A stretch of DNA of 64,000 bases from Methylocapsa aurea (GCF_000746085.1 NZ_KN050804.1:1-64000), one strand, 5' to 3'; positions 35,811 through 46,122 are shown, numbered from the stretch's first letter. Notes: generated from the letters alone by a model not told the origin. A program made the numbers and translations.

Positions 35811-36011
35811 TCACGCAGGGGATACCGCGTTGAGCGCGGCGCGCTTGTTTTCCAATGTTTCGAAAGCTTCGTGCGCGCGCTGAGCGACCGACAGAATCTG
35901 TTCCCAATTGATCGGCAGCTCTTCGGAAAGATCGTGCAGATCCATCTTCGCCTGCATCGCCCTGGCGGACAGCTTCTTGATCTCCGCCTTCAATTCCTCA
36001 GCCTCGCTCAT
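35811..36011 (-). CDS. CCE_0567/Rop-like small helical metalloprotein of nif clusters
   Basis: 66 aa, two predicted helices: SEAEELKAEIKKLSARAMQAKMDLHDLSEELP and INWEQILSVAQRAHEAFETLENKRAAL. This matches the short Rop-like family (PF05082) regularly found between nifX-type genes and fdxB. A metal-binding role is reported for a cyanobacterial homologue; role in nitrogen fixation is not settled. Confidence 0.88.
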   Translation of the reverse strand: MSEAEELKAEIKKLSARAMQAKMDLHDLSEELPINWEQILSVAQRAHEAFETLENKRAALNAVSPA

Positions 36012-36053
36012 AAATCGAACCTCCGGCCTTCCGCCAATGTTTCAATACTGCTT

Positions 36054-36524
36054 TCAATACTTAGCGACTTCGGGGAATTTATTGATCATCTCAATCCCCG
36101 CGGCCACGGCCTTCTCGCCTTCTTCAGCGAGCTTGTTAAGATTATCGTAGCCATAGCGATGAATGTCGCGCAGCATCTTGTTCACGACAATGAGCCGCCC
36201 GGCCATCAGGATCATCCGGCCGAAACCTTCATGGGACATCTTCATCATCGGCGACACCATGCAACCGGTGGAGCGCTCGATGGTCAGCCCAACTGCATTG
36301 TAAAAGAGCTCAAGACGCCAGATCGTCTCTGGATCCGGATCTCCGACCAAAGGGATTTCCTTGCGCTTCGCCTTATCGACGATGTAGGGCTCCAACAGAT
36401 CGAGATCCGACTTGCCGTCCCAGGCGCCGTGCATATCCTGTGCGCGCCATTGCTTGATCAATTCCTTGACAAAGACGCTATCGATCCCAGCCGGCGTCGG
36501 CGCGGCAACTGCTACTTCAGACAT
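36054..36524 (-). CDS. NifX-associated nitrogen-fixation protein (DUF269)
   Basis: 156 aa from [18 protein letters not shown]269 landmarks: [31 protein letters not shown], then [37 protein letters not shown]. It almost always follows nifX and is thought to help FeMo-co maturation. Eight bases downstream of nifX, so one operon. Confidence 0.93.
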   Translation of the reverse strand: MSEVAVAAPTPAGIDSVFVKELIKQWRAQDMHGAWDGKSDLDLLEPYIVDKAKRKEIPLVGDPDPETIWRLELFYNAVGLTIERSTGCMVSPMMKMSHEGFGRMILMAGRLIVVNKMLRDIHRYGYDNLNKLAEEGEKAVAAGIEMINKFPEVAKY

Positions 36525-36532
36525 GATCCACC

Positions 36533-36934
36533 TCAATCGTCGTAATTGACTTCTTCTTTTTCCGCGCCTTTGGCCATCGCCTTGCGTAACCACGGCGGCG
36601 GAGCGGGGGCTTTCAGAACGTCCTGTAGCTTGGTCAAAAGCTCTGCAATCGATTCAGGCTCCTTGACCTTCATTGGGAATATATTGTTTGCCACGACGCG
36701 CGCGGCCCCTGAGCCGCCGATCGCCGCGACATACAAAATGGCGCAGTCCTTCACGGCGTTGATTTTGGGCTCTAGCTTGTCCTCGTTTCCATCTTCTTGA
36801 AGATCGCCATTGAACTCGATCGTTTCGACGAAAGCGTGCCCTTCCGGCGATACGTCATAGATCGAGATATTCTTAGCCCAACCGAAATGGGCGTCGACTC
36901 TTTCAAGGTCCTGGGTAGCAAAAGCGACTTTCAT
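36533..36934 (-). CDS. nifX: FeMo-cofactor carrier NifX
   Basis: 133 aa. [21 protein letters not shown] and FVETIEF at the N-terminus, then [27 protein letters not shown], the dinitrogenase-iron-molybdenum cofactor binding fold. NifX holds NifB-co or a FeMo-co precursor between NifB, NifEN and NifDK. 44 bp after nifN. Confidence 0.94.
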   Translation of the reverse strand: MKVAFATQDLERVDAHFGWAKNISIYDVSPEGHAFVETIEFNGDLQEDGNEDKLEPKINAVKDCAILYVAAIGGSGAARVVANNIFPMKVKEPESIAELLTKLQDVLKAPAPPPWLRKAMAKGAEKEEVNYDD

Positions 36935-36978
36935 GCGATCTCCTTTATTATTCGTCTTGCGAGCCTACGGAAACGCAT

Positions 36979-38358
36979 TCAGTGCGCCGCCGCAGGCGCG
37001 TGCGCATCATGCTCAAGATCGCCAGCCGGATGCGGATACCAAGTATCTGGCTTGGCGACATGGGCGTTGGAGATAAACATGTTGCCTATATCGAAAATCA
37101 AATCGCGCGCTCCGCGATACCCGACTGTCGTAATATGTCCCGCCCCCAGTCGATCAAAGATCGGCAAACCCAATCTGAAAAAGGGGATCTGCAGCCGTTG
37201 CGCAGCTTGCCGGCCGTGCGCATGGGTGATGAGAAGATCGCAGCCCGGCGCCATTTTTTCAAAATCCTCGAGATCACCAACGAGGACAGATTCGCAGCGC
37301 ATCCGCTCGAGCACCGGTGATAGGTTGGTGGTCACCGCTACGTCGATGCGACAGCCCATATCCACGAGAAAACTGCTGATGTCCCACAGCAGATCGGGCT
37401 CCGCGCCAATCGCTATTTTCTTGCCTCCAATGTGGAAATGACCGTCCAGCATCGCGTCTACCAACTGACCGCGTTGCCGCTTGATTTTGTTTGGAACCGG
37501 CTTGCCGCTGATCTTCGTCAAAAAGGCGATAAATTCGTCATTGGGCAACAAACCGATCATGCGATCGAAAAGTTGAAACGGAACGCCAGCAACTTGCTTC
37601 AGGGCTTCGGCGGCCGTCCGCATTTGTTCGCCAATGGCGATTGCGTAAAACGCATCGCCAAGATCCGCGATTTCCTCCAAGGAGATCCCGCCCAGCGTCG
37701 TCGGGGTGAAATCGTCGGGGATATGACCATCGAGCGAGCCAGCCAGATCAGGCAAGAACAAAGGATCAAAGCCAAAGGATTCGATGATGTCACGCAATTC
37801 ATCGAGATCGCCCGGCGTCATGTGGCACCCAGGCAGCACCGCAATCTTACGTGAGTTCCGCGGAGCGTCCGCAGGGCGCGGCTTGACCAAGGTTGTGATG
37901 ACCTTGGCCACGGTCTTTTCCCAACCGTCCTGGAAGGCGTCCTTAAAGTCCGGAGTCGAGACATATACTAAAGACACATCGCTCAGTTCGGGATGCTGGG
38001 CCCGAACCTCCTTGATGTAGCCGTCGACATCGTCCCCCTTGGTCTCTGTCACGCCAGTGGAACAGATCCCGATGAGGCGCGCGCGCTGCTTGTTCGAAAT
38101 ATTGACGATCGCCTGTTCGACATTCTCATAACCGCCAAGCACCGTGGCGACTTCGCTCATCGCCGTGGTTTGCAGCGGAATCGCTTCGCGAAAATGCCGC
38201 ACGAATAGAACGAGGCCAAAGGATGTGCAGCCCTGCGATCCATGAAACAGCGGCATGCTGTCCTTGATGCCCATGAAGGCGAGCGCGCCTCCGGCCGGCT
38301 GGCTCATCTTCAAGGGATTAACCGTGCAGGCCTTTTTGGTAACTGAGACTTCGGCCAT
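36979..38358 (-). CDS. nifN: FeMo-cofactor scaffold subunit NifN
   Basis: 459 aa from MAEVSVTKKACTVNPLKMSQ; GAGTGAGG lies just upstream. It has FMGIKDSMPLFHGSQGCTSF with one of the cluster Cys, GICSTGVTETKGDD and the nitrogenase-type C-terminal domain (LPIFDRLGAGHITTVGYRGA). Homologue of NifK. With NifE it forms the NifE2N2 scaffold that matures the cofactor. The start is 12 bp after the nifE stop. Confidence 0.95.
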   Translation of the reverse strand: MAEVSVTKKACTVNPLKMSQPAGGALAFMGIKDSMPLFHGSQGCTSFGLVLFVRHFREAIPLQTTAMSEVATVLGGYENVEQAIVNISNKQRARLIGICSTGVTETKGDDVDGYIKEVRAQHPELSDVSLVYVSTPDFKDAFQDGWEKTVAKVITTLVKPRPADAPRNSRKIAVLPGCHMTPGDLDELRDIIESFGFDPLFLPDLAGSLDGHIPDDFTPTTLGGISLEEIADLGDAFYAIAIGEQMRTAAEALKQVAGVPFQLFDRMIGLLPNDEFIAFLTKISGKPVPNKIKRQRGQLVDAMLDGHFHIGGKKIAIGAEPDLLWDISSFLVDMGCRIDVAVTTNLSPVLERMRCESVLVGDLEDFEKMAPGCDLLITHAHGRQAAQRLQIPFFRLGLPIFDRLGAGHITTVGYRGARDLIFDIGNMFISNAHVAKPDTWYPHPAGDLEHDAHAPAAAH

Positions 38359-38369
38359 TGAACTGATCC

Positions 38370-40265
38370 TCACTCGGCCGCGATCGCAACGGGAGCGGCT
38401 TCAGCCGGCGCGACGAGCTCGGCCAGAATATCGTCAATCGAATCGCAGCAACTGGTGCAGCCGCCGCCCGCTTGTGTGGCCGCAGTCACTTCCGCTACCG
38501 TCGTCAAGCCGTTTGCCCGGATGGCGTCTTCGATGGCGCCGCGATCGATTGACTTGCAGTTGCAGATCTTCGTCGCGCGGCGTTTCTCCTCGAGCTTCAC
38601 CGGATCTGTTTCGATCTCGCCAACGCCAAGATCGGCAAGAATCCCATCGATCGTTCCCCGGCAACTCGTGCAACCGCCGCCGGCATGCGTAATCTCGGTG
38701 ACCTGAGCGACCGTCGTCAGCGCATTGGCGCGGATTGCATCCTCGATTGTTCCCAAATCCACGGTTTTGCATTTGCAGATCTTTTTCGAGCGCCGCTTTT
38801 CTTCTGCCTTGGCCGGATCGGCGGCAAGCTCCGCCGCTTCCTTCGCAGCGGCGGCATCGGCCTTGGCCTGCCAGGTGTCCGACGCGTTTTGCCAGGGCGC
38901 GGGCATGCGAACCTGCTCCCAGATCGGGTTGTAAAGCGCTTTGTCGATCTCCTTCACCAAATCGACCATGCCCTCATAGCCCGCATAAGCGTGGTGCCGC
39001 TCCTGATTAATGTCGAGCCAGGGCATCGACGCCTTCAGCGCAATGAATTGCGAACGCCCACCGGACAACATGATGTCTGCCCGCGCATCCTTCAGCATTT
39101 TATACATCTCGCGGGGCGACATATCATCGAACGCATGGGCGTCATCGCCCATCAGCTCCTTGATGCGCTCCTTGTCCTCTTTCGTGGATTTTTTGACGCT
39201 TGTTCCGACAATCTCAAGTCCAACCTCTTGCAAAGCCGCGACGACAGACCAGGACTTGACGCCGCCGGTGATCAGCAAAACCTTCTTGCCTTTGAGGCGC
39301 GGCGTATATTCGGCCATCCGCTCCCACGCCCGTTTCTCTTCACGAGCAATCACGGCTTCGGCTCGGTCCATAAATTCAGGCGGCGCGCCTCGGTCGATCA
39401 CGAGCTGAGCGAGCTGCCGAATGGAGTCGCTCATATCCCCGATCCCGTAGAAGGACCCCTCAAAATAGGGAATTCCATACAGATCTTCGAGTTTGCGCGT
39501 GATGTTGATCATCGCCTTTGAGCAAACCATCATGGTCGCCCGAGCGCGATGCGCGCGCGCAACTTCGTGATATTTTGCGTCGCCGGAAATGCAGGACAAA
39601 ATACGGAAGCCAATCTCCTTCAGAAGCGGCTCGACCTGCCACATTTCGCCCGCAAGATTATATTCGCCGATAATGTTGACATCATAAGGCGTGGTAAAGT
39701 CGGGCTCTTCCGTCCCAATCACATGCGCCAGAAGCGCTTCCCCGGCAAGCTTGTTGCCCAGGTTCTTTGGCCCAACAAAGCCGGGCGAGTTCACCGGAAC
39801 GATGGGTTTGCCGAATTTCTTCGTTGCCGCTTTGCACACCGCGTCGATATCGTCGCCGATCATCGCGGGGACGCAGGTTTGATAGACGAATACGGAGGGA
39901 GGATTGTATTTCTCGATAATTTCCTTGATGCTTTTATAAAGGCGTTTTTCGCCCCCGAAAACGACGTCCGTCTCATTGATGTCGGTCGTAAAGCCGGTGC
40001 GGTATAAGGTCGAGCCTGACGAATAGGCGCCGCGATTGTCCCAAGAATTTCCTTCGCAGGCGATCGGGCCATGGACAAGATGCGCGACATCCGTGATGGG
40101 CTGGAGAGCAATCTTCGCGCCGTCGAACGCGCAGCCGCCGGCGGCTCCTCCCGGCTGCAATTGCTTCGTGCAGCCTTTCTTACGTTCCTTCTCCGATTTC
40201 GCTGCATTCTTGGGGCAAGCGGGTTCGTTGAAAACGTCTTGAACGGTAGCCGAAACACTGCTCAT
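38370..40265 (-). CDS. nifE: FeMo-cofactor scaffold subunit NifE with two C-terminal BFD-like [2Fe-2S] domains
   Basis: 631 aa, against about 450-480 for typical NifE. Residues 1-470 are the NifE core (QPITDVAHLVHGPIACEGNS, VYQTCVPAMIGDDIDAVC, and a C-terminal domain with HHAYAGYEGMVDL). After an Ala/Lys-rich linker come two near-copies of a NifU-middle/BFD-like domain: residues 495-546 (KICKCKTVDLG...AGGGCTSCRG) and 566-617 (KICNCKSIDRG...AGGGCTSCCD), each with CxC and CxxC cluster ligands. The copies are about 70% alike, separated by 19 residues. The extension may store or hand on Fe-S units; inference. Confidence 0.95.
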   Translation of the reverse strand: MSSVSATVQDVFNEPACPKNAAKSEKERKKGCTKQLQPGGAAGGCAFDGAKIALQPITDVAHLVHGPIACEGNSWDNRGAYSSGSTLYRTGFTTDINETDVVFGGEKRLYKSIKEIIEKYNPPSVFVYQTCVPAMIGDDIDAVCKAATKKFGKPIVPVNSPGFVGPKNLGNKLAGEALLAHVIGTEEPDFTTPYDVNIIGEYNLAGEMWQVEPLLKEIGFRILSCISGDAKYHEVARAHRARATMMVCSKAMINITRKLEDLYGIPYFEGSFYGIGDMSDSIRQLAQLVIDRGAPPEFMDRAEAVIAREEKRAWERMAEYTPRLKGKKVLLITGGVKSWSVVAALQEVGLEIVGTSVKKSTKEDKERIKELMGDDAHAFDDMSPREMYKMLKDARADIMLSGGRSQFIALKASMPWLDINQERHHAYAGYEGMVDLVKEIDKALYNPIWEQVRMPAPWQNASDTWQAKADAAAAKEAAELAADPAKAEEKRRSKKICKCKTVDLGTIEDAIRANALTTVAQVTEITHAGGGCTSCRGTIDGILADLGVGEIETDPVKLEEKRRATKICNCKSIDRGAIEDAIRANGLTTVAEVTAATQAGGGCTSCCDSIDDILAELVAPAEAAPVAIAAE

Positions 40266-40432
40266 CAGAACCTCCTCACCCGCCGACCCACCACCGCCGG
40301 GCTATCCACGCCATCCAATTGGCGCAATGCGCCCTCGTGGCGCATAAATGGGCGCCACGATATCCGGCGTCCAAGAGATTAGCGCCCAAGGAATGGACAA
40401 ATTTACCAACAGAAAATGCCTTTAAGATCAAA

Positions 40433-40471
40433 CGGCGGGCGAATGAACTTTTTTAAGTTCGCTGCCCGCCG
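40433..40471 (-). terminator. Strong hairpin after nifK
   Basis: Stem CGGCGGGC (40433-40440) with GCCCGCCG (40464-40471) and an inner GAACTT/AAGTTC pair. On the nifK transcript it begins 25 nt after the stop. The sequence following is TTTGATCTTAAAG, a weak U-run. It may terminate, attenuate, or protect the nifHDK 3' end while letting some read-through to nifE. Confidence 0.6.
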
Positions 40472-40495
40472 CATTGTTAGCGCGCGCGCCGAAGA

Positions 40496-42058
40496 TCAGC
40501 GGATAATGTCGTAGCTGAAATCCGAATGGGCCGGGACGATTGTGTTTCTATCGATCTCTTCGAAAATGCGATCCAGAATCCAGACCAGCACGTTGAGGCC
40601 GCCCTGATAGCCCCACACCGGATAGCGATGGTGATGATGGCGATCAAAGATCGGGAACCCGATGCGAATCAGCGGGGTTCCGGTATCGCGCTCCAGATAC
40701 TTGCCGTAGGTGTTGCCGATCAGGAAGTCGACCGGCTCGGTGAACAGCAGCGAGCGCATGTGCCACAGATCCCGAAGCGGATAAACATGGCAATTGGCGC
40801 CGAACTGGTTGGCGTCGAGCATCGCCTGAACCTTGGCTTCCCATGCCTTGCCGCCATTGGTGGCGAGGATATGGGTGGGTTCGCCGCCGCATTCCATCAA
40901 GAATTCAGCAAGACCGATGCACAGATCCGGATCGCCATAGATGGCGAATTTCTTCCCATGGATATGGGCGCTCGAATCAGCCAGGGCGTCGACGAGACGG
41001 CCGCGCTCGAGTTTGAGCTGGTCGGGAACCGGCTTGCCGGTAATCCGGGAGATCTCCATCAGGAACTTGTCGGTCGCCTGGACGCTGATCGGATGGTTGA
41101 AAGAAACCGTCTCCTGGTCCCATTCCGACTTGATGTAGTTCAGCGTCTTTTCGGTGCAATATTCCTGCATCGAAATGGTCGCCTTGGCATGGACCGCCGC
41201 ATTCATTTCATCAATGGTCGTGCCGCCATCGAACATGCGGAACGTGCCGTCCGTCGGCGTATCCCACACATCGCTATTGTCGGCGATCATCGTATATTCG
41301 ACGCCCATGAGGTCGAAGATCCGCTTGATTTCGCGAAGGTTGCCAACGGTGTAGGGATCAAATCCACCAATGAAATTGATCGTCTCATTCGGCACGCGCT
41401 GGAGCTTTTCGACCGTGCCGGCCTTGCCGCCCCAGAAATGCTCGAACACGCCCTTGAGAACATTGTCGTAGCCGGTGATATGGCTGCCGACGAATGCGGG
41501 AGTATGAGCGAAAGGAACGTCATAGGCTTCGGGAACCGACCCTTTGCTCTTCGCCGTCTTGATGAAGGCATTGAGATCGTCGCCGATCACTTCGGCCATG
41601 CAGGTGGTGGAAACCGAAATCATCTTCGGCTTATAAAGATTGTAGGTATTGGCCAGACCGTCGACCATATTGTTGAGGCCGCCAAAAACCGCCGCATCTT
41701 CCGTCATCGATGACGAGACGCACGAGCTCGGCTCTTTAAAGTGGCGCGAAAAATGGCTCCGGTAATAGGCGACGCAGCCCTGCGAGCCATGGACGAAAGG
41801 CACGGTGCCCTCGAAGCCAACAGCGGCGAACACGGCGCCCAGCGGCTGGCAGGCTTTGGCTGGATTGACGGTCAGAGCTTCGCGGGCAAAATTCTTCTCG
41901 CGATATTCCGGCGTCTTGGTCCATTCGACAACCCGCTGCAACTCGGCTTCGGCAACGGGATTTTCGAAGTTTTTCTTCTTATTCGCGAGCATCTCCCGAT
42001 ATTCCGGCTGCCGGAACAGGTCGAAGTGGTCGAGAACGTGATCGGCGTTTTGAGGCAT
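40496..42058 (-). CDS. nifK: Nitrogenase MoFe protein beta chain NifK
   Basis: 520 aa. P-cluster ligands Cys70 (PAKACQPLG), Cys95 (GSQGCVAYY) and Cys153 ([12 protein letters not shown]) fall at the same numbers as in the Azotobacter protein. The N-terminus [20 protein letters not shown] and the end (DFSYDIIR) are family-typical. Forms the alpha2beta2 MoFe protein with NifD. 79 bp after nifD, with a hairpin between. Confidence 0.98.
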   Translation of the reverse strand: MPQNADHVLDHFDLFRQPEYREMLANKKKNFENPVAEAELQRVVEWTKTPEYREKNFAREALTVNPAKACQPLGAVFAAVGFEGTVPFVHGSQGCVAYYRSHFSRHFKEPSSCVSSSMTEDAAVFGGLNNMVDGLANTYNLYKPKMISVSTTCMAEVIGDDLNAFIKTAKSKGSVPEAYDVPFAHTPAFVGSHITGYDNVLKGVFEHFWGGKAGTVEKLQRVPNETINFIGGFDPYTVGNLREIKRIFDLMGVEYTMIADNSDVWDTPTDGTFRMFDGGTTIDEMNAAVHAKATISMQEYCTEKTLNYIKSEWDQETVSFNHPISVQATDKFLMEISRITGKPVPDQLKLERGRLVDALADSSAHIHGKKFAIYGDPDLCIGLAEFLMECGGEPTHILATNGGKAWEAKVQAMLDANQFGANCHVYPLRDLWHMRSLLFTEPVDFLIGNTYGKYLERDTGTPLIRIGFPIFDRHHHHRYPVWGYQGGLNVLVWILDRIFEEIDRNTIVPAHSDFSYDIIR

Positions 42059-42103
42059 TCTGAAAATCCTTTGATGTGTTTTTCCCGCTGCACCCCGGCT
42101 GTG

Positions 42104-42128
42104 GCCCTCCCCTTTTTCAGGGGAGGGC
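42104..42128 (-). promoter_or_regulatory. nifD-nifK intergenic hairpin
   Basis: Perfect 10-bp arms GCCCTCCCCT (42104-42113) and AGGGGAGGGC (42119-42128), 5-nt loop. It lies within the nifHDK transcript and is likely an RNA processing or stability element. Confidence 0.6.
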
Positions 42129-42137
42129 TAGCGGAGA

Positions 42138-43598
42138 TTAGAACGGAGCCTTCGTCAGACCCCAGATCGGGGAATTGATGGCCATGTCCATGTCGCGCGC
42201 GAAAATGGCGAAGCCATCGTAGCCGTGATACGGACCGGAATAATCCCACGAATGCATCTGACGGAAAGGCACGCCCATCTTCTGGAAGACGTATTTTTCC
42301 TTGATGCCCGAACCAACGAGGTCCGGCTGGATCTTTTCGACGAATTTCTCGAACTCGAAGCCGGTCACGTCATCATAGATCAGCGTGCCGTCTTTGACGT
42401 AATGGGTCGTGCGCTGATAGTCGTCATTGTGACCGAACTCGTAGCCGGTCCCGACGACTTCCATGCCGAGATCTTCGTAAGCGCCGATCACGTGCCGAGG
42501 ACGCAGGCCGCCAACGAACAGCATGACCTTGCGGCCATGAAGGCGAGGACGGTATTTCTCGATCACCGCATCCGAAAGAGCCGCATATTTCGCGATGACG
42601 CGCTCGGCGCCTTCCTTGATCTTGTCGTCGAAATGGCTGGCGATGGTGCGCAGCGATTCGGCGATCTTGCTCGGTCCGAAGAAGTTATACTCCACCCACG
42701 GAACGCCAAACTTTTCTTCCATGTGGCGGGAGATGTAGTTCATCGAACGGTAGCAGTGAAGAACGTTGAGCTTCGCCTTCGGCGTCGCCTCGAGTTCGGC
42801 GATCGAACCGTCGCCAGACCACTGCGCAATGACGCGAAGGCCCATTTCTTCGAGCAGAATGCGCGAAGACCAGGCGTCGCCGCCAATGTTGTAATCGCCG
42901 ATGATGGCGACGTCATAGGGCGTCTGTTCGAAGGTGGCGGGCTTGCCCTCCATCTTGTCGAACACCCAGTCGCGGATCGAATCGTTCGCGATGTGATGGC
43001 CGAGCGATTGCGACACGCCGCGGAAGCCTTCGCAGCGGACCGGAACAATGGTCTTGCCGCCGTATTCGCGCGACTTCTGCTTCGACACCGCCTCGATGTC
43101 GTCGCCGATGAGGCCGATTGGGCATTCGGACTGAACCGTAACGCCGTGATTCAGCGGGAACAGCTCCATGATCTCGTCCATGATCTTGGCAAGCTTCTTG
43201 TCGCCGCCGAAGACAATGTCCTTCTCTTGGAAATCCGAGGTGAACTGCATCGTCACGAAAGTGTCGACGCCAGTCGTGCCGATGTAGTAGTTCCGGCGCG
43301 AAGCCCAGGAATACTGACCGCAGCCGACCGGACCGTGGCTGATGTGGATCATGTCCTTGATCGGGCCCCAGACCACGCCCTTCGAACCGGCGTAGGCGCA
43401 ACCGCGAATCGTCATCACGCCCGGGACGGACTTGATGTTGGACTTAACCGAGCAATCGGTCTTGCCTTCATTGAACTGGTTGAGGTGCTTGGCGCGGTTC
43501 TTTTTGCTCTTCTCGGGATAGGCTTCGAGGACCTCGGCAATGAGCTCCTTGTTCCTCTGCTTGATCTCTTCAATTGTTTCGGGTGCTGATAGGCTCAT
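42138..43598 (-). CDS. nifD: Nitrogenase MoFe protein alpha chain NifD
   Basis: 486 aa. P-cluster Cys at 67 (TIRGCAYAG), 93 (PVGCGQYSW) and 159 (QSECPIG); FeMo-co ligands Cys282 (LHCYRSMNY) and His449 ([10 protein letters not shown]). All are present, so the protein should be active Mo-nitrogenase, not a V or Fe-only form. The N-terminus [19 protein letters not shown] is typical. 76 bp after nifH. Confidence 0.98.
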   Translation of the reverse strand: MSLSAPETIEEIKQRNKELIAEVLEAYPEKSKKNRAKHLNQFNEGKTDCSVKSNIKSVPGVMTIRGCAYAGSKGVVWGPIKDMIHISHGPVGCGQYSWASRRNYYIGTTGVDTFVTMQFTSDFQEKDIVFGGDKKLAKIMDEIMELFPLNHGVTVQSECPIGLIGDDIEAVSKQKSREYGGKTIVPVRCEGFRGVSQSLGHHIANDSIRDWVFDKMEGKPATFEQTPYDVAIIGDYNIGGDAWSSRILLEEMGLRVIAQWSGDGSIAELEATPKAKLNVLHCYRSMNYISRHMEEKFGVPWVEYNFFGPSKIAESLRTIASHFDDKIKEGAERVIAKYAALSDAVIEKYRPRLHGRKVMLFVGGLRPRHVIGAYEDLGMEVVGTGYEFGHNDDYQRTTHYVKDGTLIYDDVTGFEFEKFVEKIQPDLVGSGIKEKYVFQKMGVPFRQMHSWDYSGPYHGYDGFAIFARDMDMAINSPIWGLTKAPF

Positions 43599-43631
43599 GC
43601 CAATCTCCTGAAGTCACTTATAAGCCGATCA

Positions 43632-43655
43632 CTGACCCCTCCGAAGAGGGGTCAG
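43632..43655 (-). promoter_or_regulatory. nifH-nifD intergenic hairpin with UUCG loop
   Basis: Perfect 10-bp stem CTGACCCCTC (43632-43641) and GAGGGGTCAG (43646-43655). On the transcript the loop is C(UUCG)G, an exceptionally stable tetraloop. It is placed to protect the nifH 3' end and give more nifH than nifDK message. Confidence 0.65.
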
Positions 43656-43674
43656 ATCAAAGTTTAAGCAAGCA

Positions 43675-44655
<981 letters not shown>

Positions 44656-44698
44656 TCAAATGCCTTGATCTCGGCGACGTATCCCCGGCCCCTATAAG

Positions 44699-44713
44699 GC
44701 AATCGCCGTGCCA
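44699..44713 (-). promoter_or_regulatory. Sigma-54 promoter of nifHDK
   Basis: Minus strand TGGCACGGCGATTGC, a perfect TGGCACG-N4-TTGC. Transcription should start near 44687, giving a 5' leader of about 137 nt. Confidence 0.9.
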
Positions 44714-44781
44714 CCTCCCAGGGTTTGGGTAACACGTTGAAAACGCAGGGGCGGCGGCGGAATGTTCGGTGCGCTTGGCTA

Positions 44782-44797
44782 TGTTCCGATTCCGACA
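44782..44797. promoter_or_regulatory. NifA activator site UAS1
   Basis: TGT-TCCGATTCCG-ACA, an exact TGT-N10-ACA, centred about 78 bp upstream of the nifH -24 box. Confidence 0.75.
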
Positions 44798-44810
44798 CTG
44801 GCCCTTAGGC

Positions 44811-44826
44811 TGTCATGAACAAAACA
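44811..44826. promoter_or_regulatory. NifA activator site UAS2
   Basis: TGT-CATGAACAAA-ACA, an exact TGT-N10-ACA, 29 bp beyond UAS1. It could serve nifH and the divergent promoter at 44965. Confidence 0.75.
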
Positions 44827-44964
44827 GGTAAGAGGATCGGCTCCGGCCGCGCTTCACGGCATGGCCGCGCTGGCGCGGAGGCATCCTGCCGGGCGGTCGT
44901 CGGGCGGGATGACGCGGCGGAGAAAACGCCGCTGGCCGGGATCGGGGCGGCTCAATCCGCATTA

Positions 44965-44979
44965 AGGAACAAAACTTGC
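44965..44979 (+). promoter_or_regulatory. Divergent sigma-54 promoter candidate for the receiver gene
   Basis: AGGAACAAAACTTGC: GG-N10-GC spacing with a perfect TTGC and a GGxAC -24 half. It lies about 150 bp from UAS2 and 78 bp before the ATG at 45057. Together with the sites above it fills the 506-bp nifH/receiver gap (44551-45056). Confidence 0.55.
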
Positions 44980-45056
44980 TTTTCGCCATTGCGGCGACGC
45001 CCTCGTCAGGCATCAAGAGCGTCGCGACGGGCGAATAAAATTATAGCGAGGTAGAC

Positions 45057-45521
45057 ATGCAGATCGGCGTCGACAATGAACGCAGAGTTGAGAACAAACG
45101 CGTCTTCGTCATCGACAATGATGGAATGACCGGATCCATCCTTCAGTTCATGCTTGAGGATGATAACGAAACGCATGAGTTCGCGACCGTCGCCGAGGCG
45201 TTCGATGCTTCGGAAAAGGTGATTTACGGCAAGACAGAGAAGTCGATCCCGCAGCTTCTGATTGTCGGCGTCAATATTCTGGAAGAAAAAGGCATTGGCG
45301 TCCTGAAGGAAATCGCTGAAAAGTTTCCGCAGGCGAAGATCATCGTCGTCGCCGACAATGCCGAGGTTCCGCTCGCCAAGGAGGCCCTCGCCAAAGGCGG
45401 CGGCGCGCATGGCATTTTAACGAAGCCGCTGACCGTTGAGGTCGTCCGCCGCAAAGTCGACATGCTGCTGGGCCGATTGAAGAGCGAATTCGTGCAACTT
45501 GGCGACTTCAATTTCGGCTGA
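45057..45521 (+). CDS. Degenerate response-regulator receiver protein, divergent from nifH
   Basis: 154 aa, single CheY-like fold without output domain: KRVFVIDNDGMTGSILQFML (strand 1 with acidic pair), PQLLIVGVNILEEKGIGVL (strand 3), AKIIVVADNAEVPLA, GAHGILTKPLTVEVV (conserved Lys and cis-Pro). The phospho-acceptor Asp expected after strand 3 is replaced: LLIVGVNIL reads Gly where LLDLN-type receivers have Asp. So it is probably a phosphorylation-independent or protein-binding receiver. GAGGT precedes the ATG. Position and promoter tie it to nitrogen fixation. Confidence 0.85.
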   Translation: MQIGVDNERRVENKRVFVIDNDGMTGSILQFMLEDDNETHEFATVAEAFDASEKVIYGKTEKSIPQLLIVGVNILEEKGIGVLKEIAEKFPQAKIIVVADNAEVPLAKEALAKGGGAHGILTKPLTVEVVRRKVDMLLGRLKSEFVQLGDFNFG

Positions 45522-45675
45522 GCGCCCGACAAGCCGAAAAATGCGACGTCAAGGCTAGGGGCCATTTCCCTGCGGCCGCATTTCGAAGAACTTCCGGCGC
45601 GGGCGCGGCGGCGCGGATGCGGTCGGGATAAACCCCGGCGCGCCATGGTGAATATAGCGTGACGGAAAAGGCGGC

Positions 45676-46122
45676 ATGGCGGATATTGTCTTTTACGAGA
45701 AGCCGGGCTGCGCCAATAACGCGCGGCAAAAGCAGCTTCTTGAGGCGGCCGGGCACAAGTTGGATGTCCGCAACCTCTTGAACGAGCCCTGGAGCGCCGA
45801 TCGCCTGCTTGCCTTTTTTGGGCGCAGGCCAGTGGCGGAGTGGTTCAATAAGGCGGCGCCAAGGGTGAAATCGGGCGCCATCGACCCAGAAAAGCTGGAC
45901 CCAGCCGGAGCGATCGCGCTGATGCTCGCCGAACCGCTGCTGATCCGGCGCCCGCTGATGGAATCGGGCGGCGTGCGCGCGGTGGGTTTCGATCCCGCCT
46001 ATGTTGACAGCTGGGTGGGGCTGACCAATCCGCGCGCGCAAGGCGCTGACTTGGAGACCTGCCGGCGCGGGTCCTCGACGCCTGATCCGTCAGGGAATGA
46101 GCAAGATGAGGCCGCGCCATGA
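45676..46122 (+). CDS. ArsC/Spx-family nitrogenase-associated protein (NifO-like)
   Basis: 148 aa. Thioredoxin-like ArsC fold: ADIVFYEKPGCANNARQKQLL with the conserved Cys at about residue 12, then HKLDVRNLLNEPWSADRLLAFFG and LLIRRPLMESGG. It is the nitrogenase-associated subfamily (TIGR01616 type), related to NifO of Azotobacter, which affects Mo partition between nitrogenase and nitrate reductase. The C-terminal 30 residues are an acidic tail. Overlaps the next gene by 4 bp. Confidence 0.85.
   Translation: MADIVFYEKPGCANNARQKQLLEAAGHKLDVRNLLNEPWSADRLLAFFGRRPVAEWFNKAAPRVKSGAIDPEKLDPAGAIALMLAEPLLIRRPLMESGGVRAVGFDPAYVDSWVGLTNPRAQGADLETCRRGSSTPDPSGNEQDEAAP

Noticed and set aside
40266-40432. 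A separate sigma-54 promoter for nifE
   Set aside because: No GG-N10-GC element with a TTGC box was found in the nifK-nifE gap; read-through from nifH is simpler.
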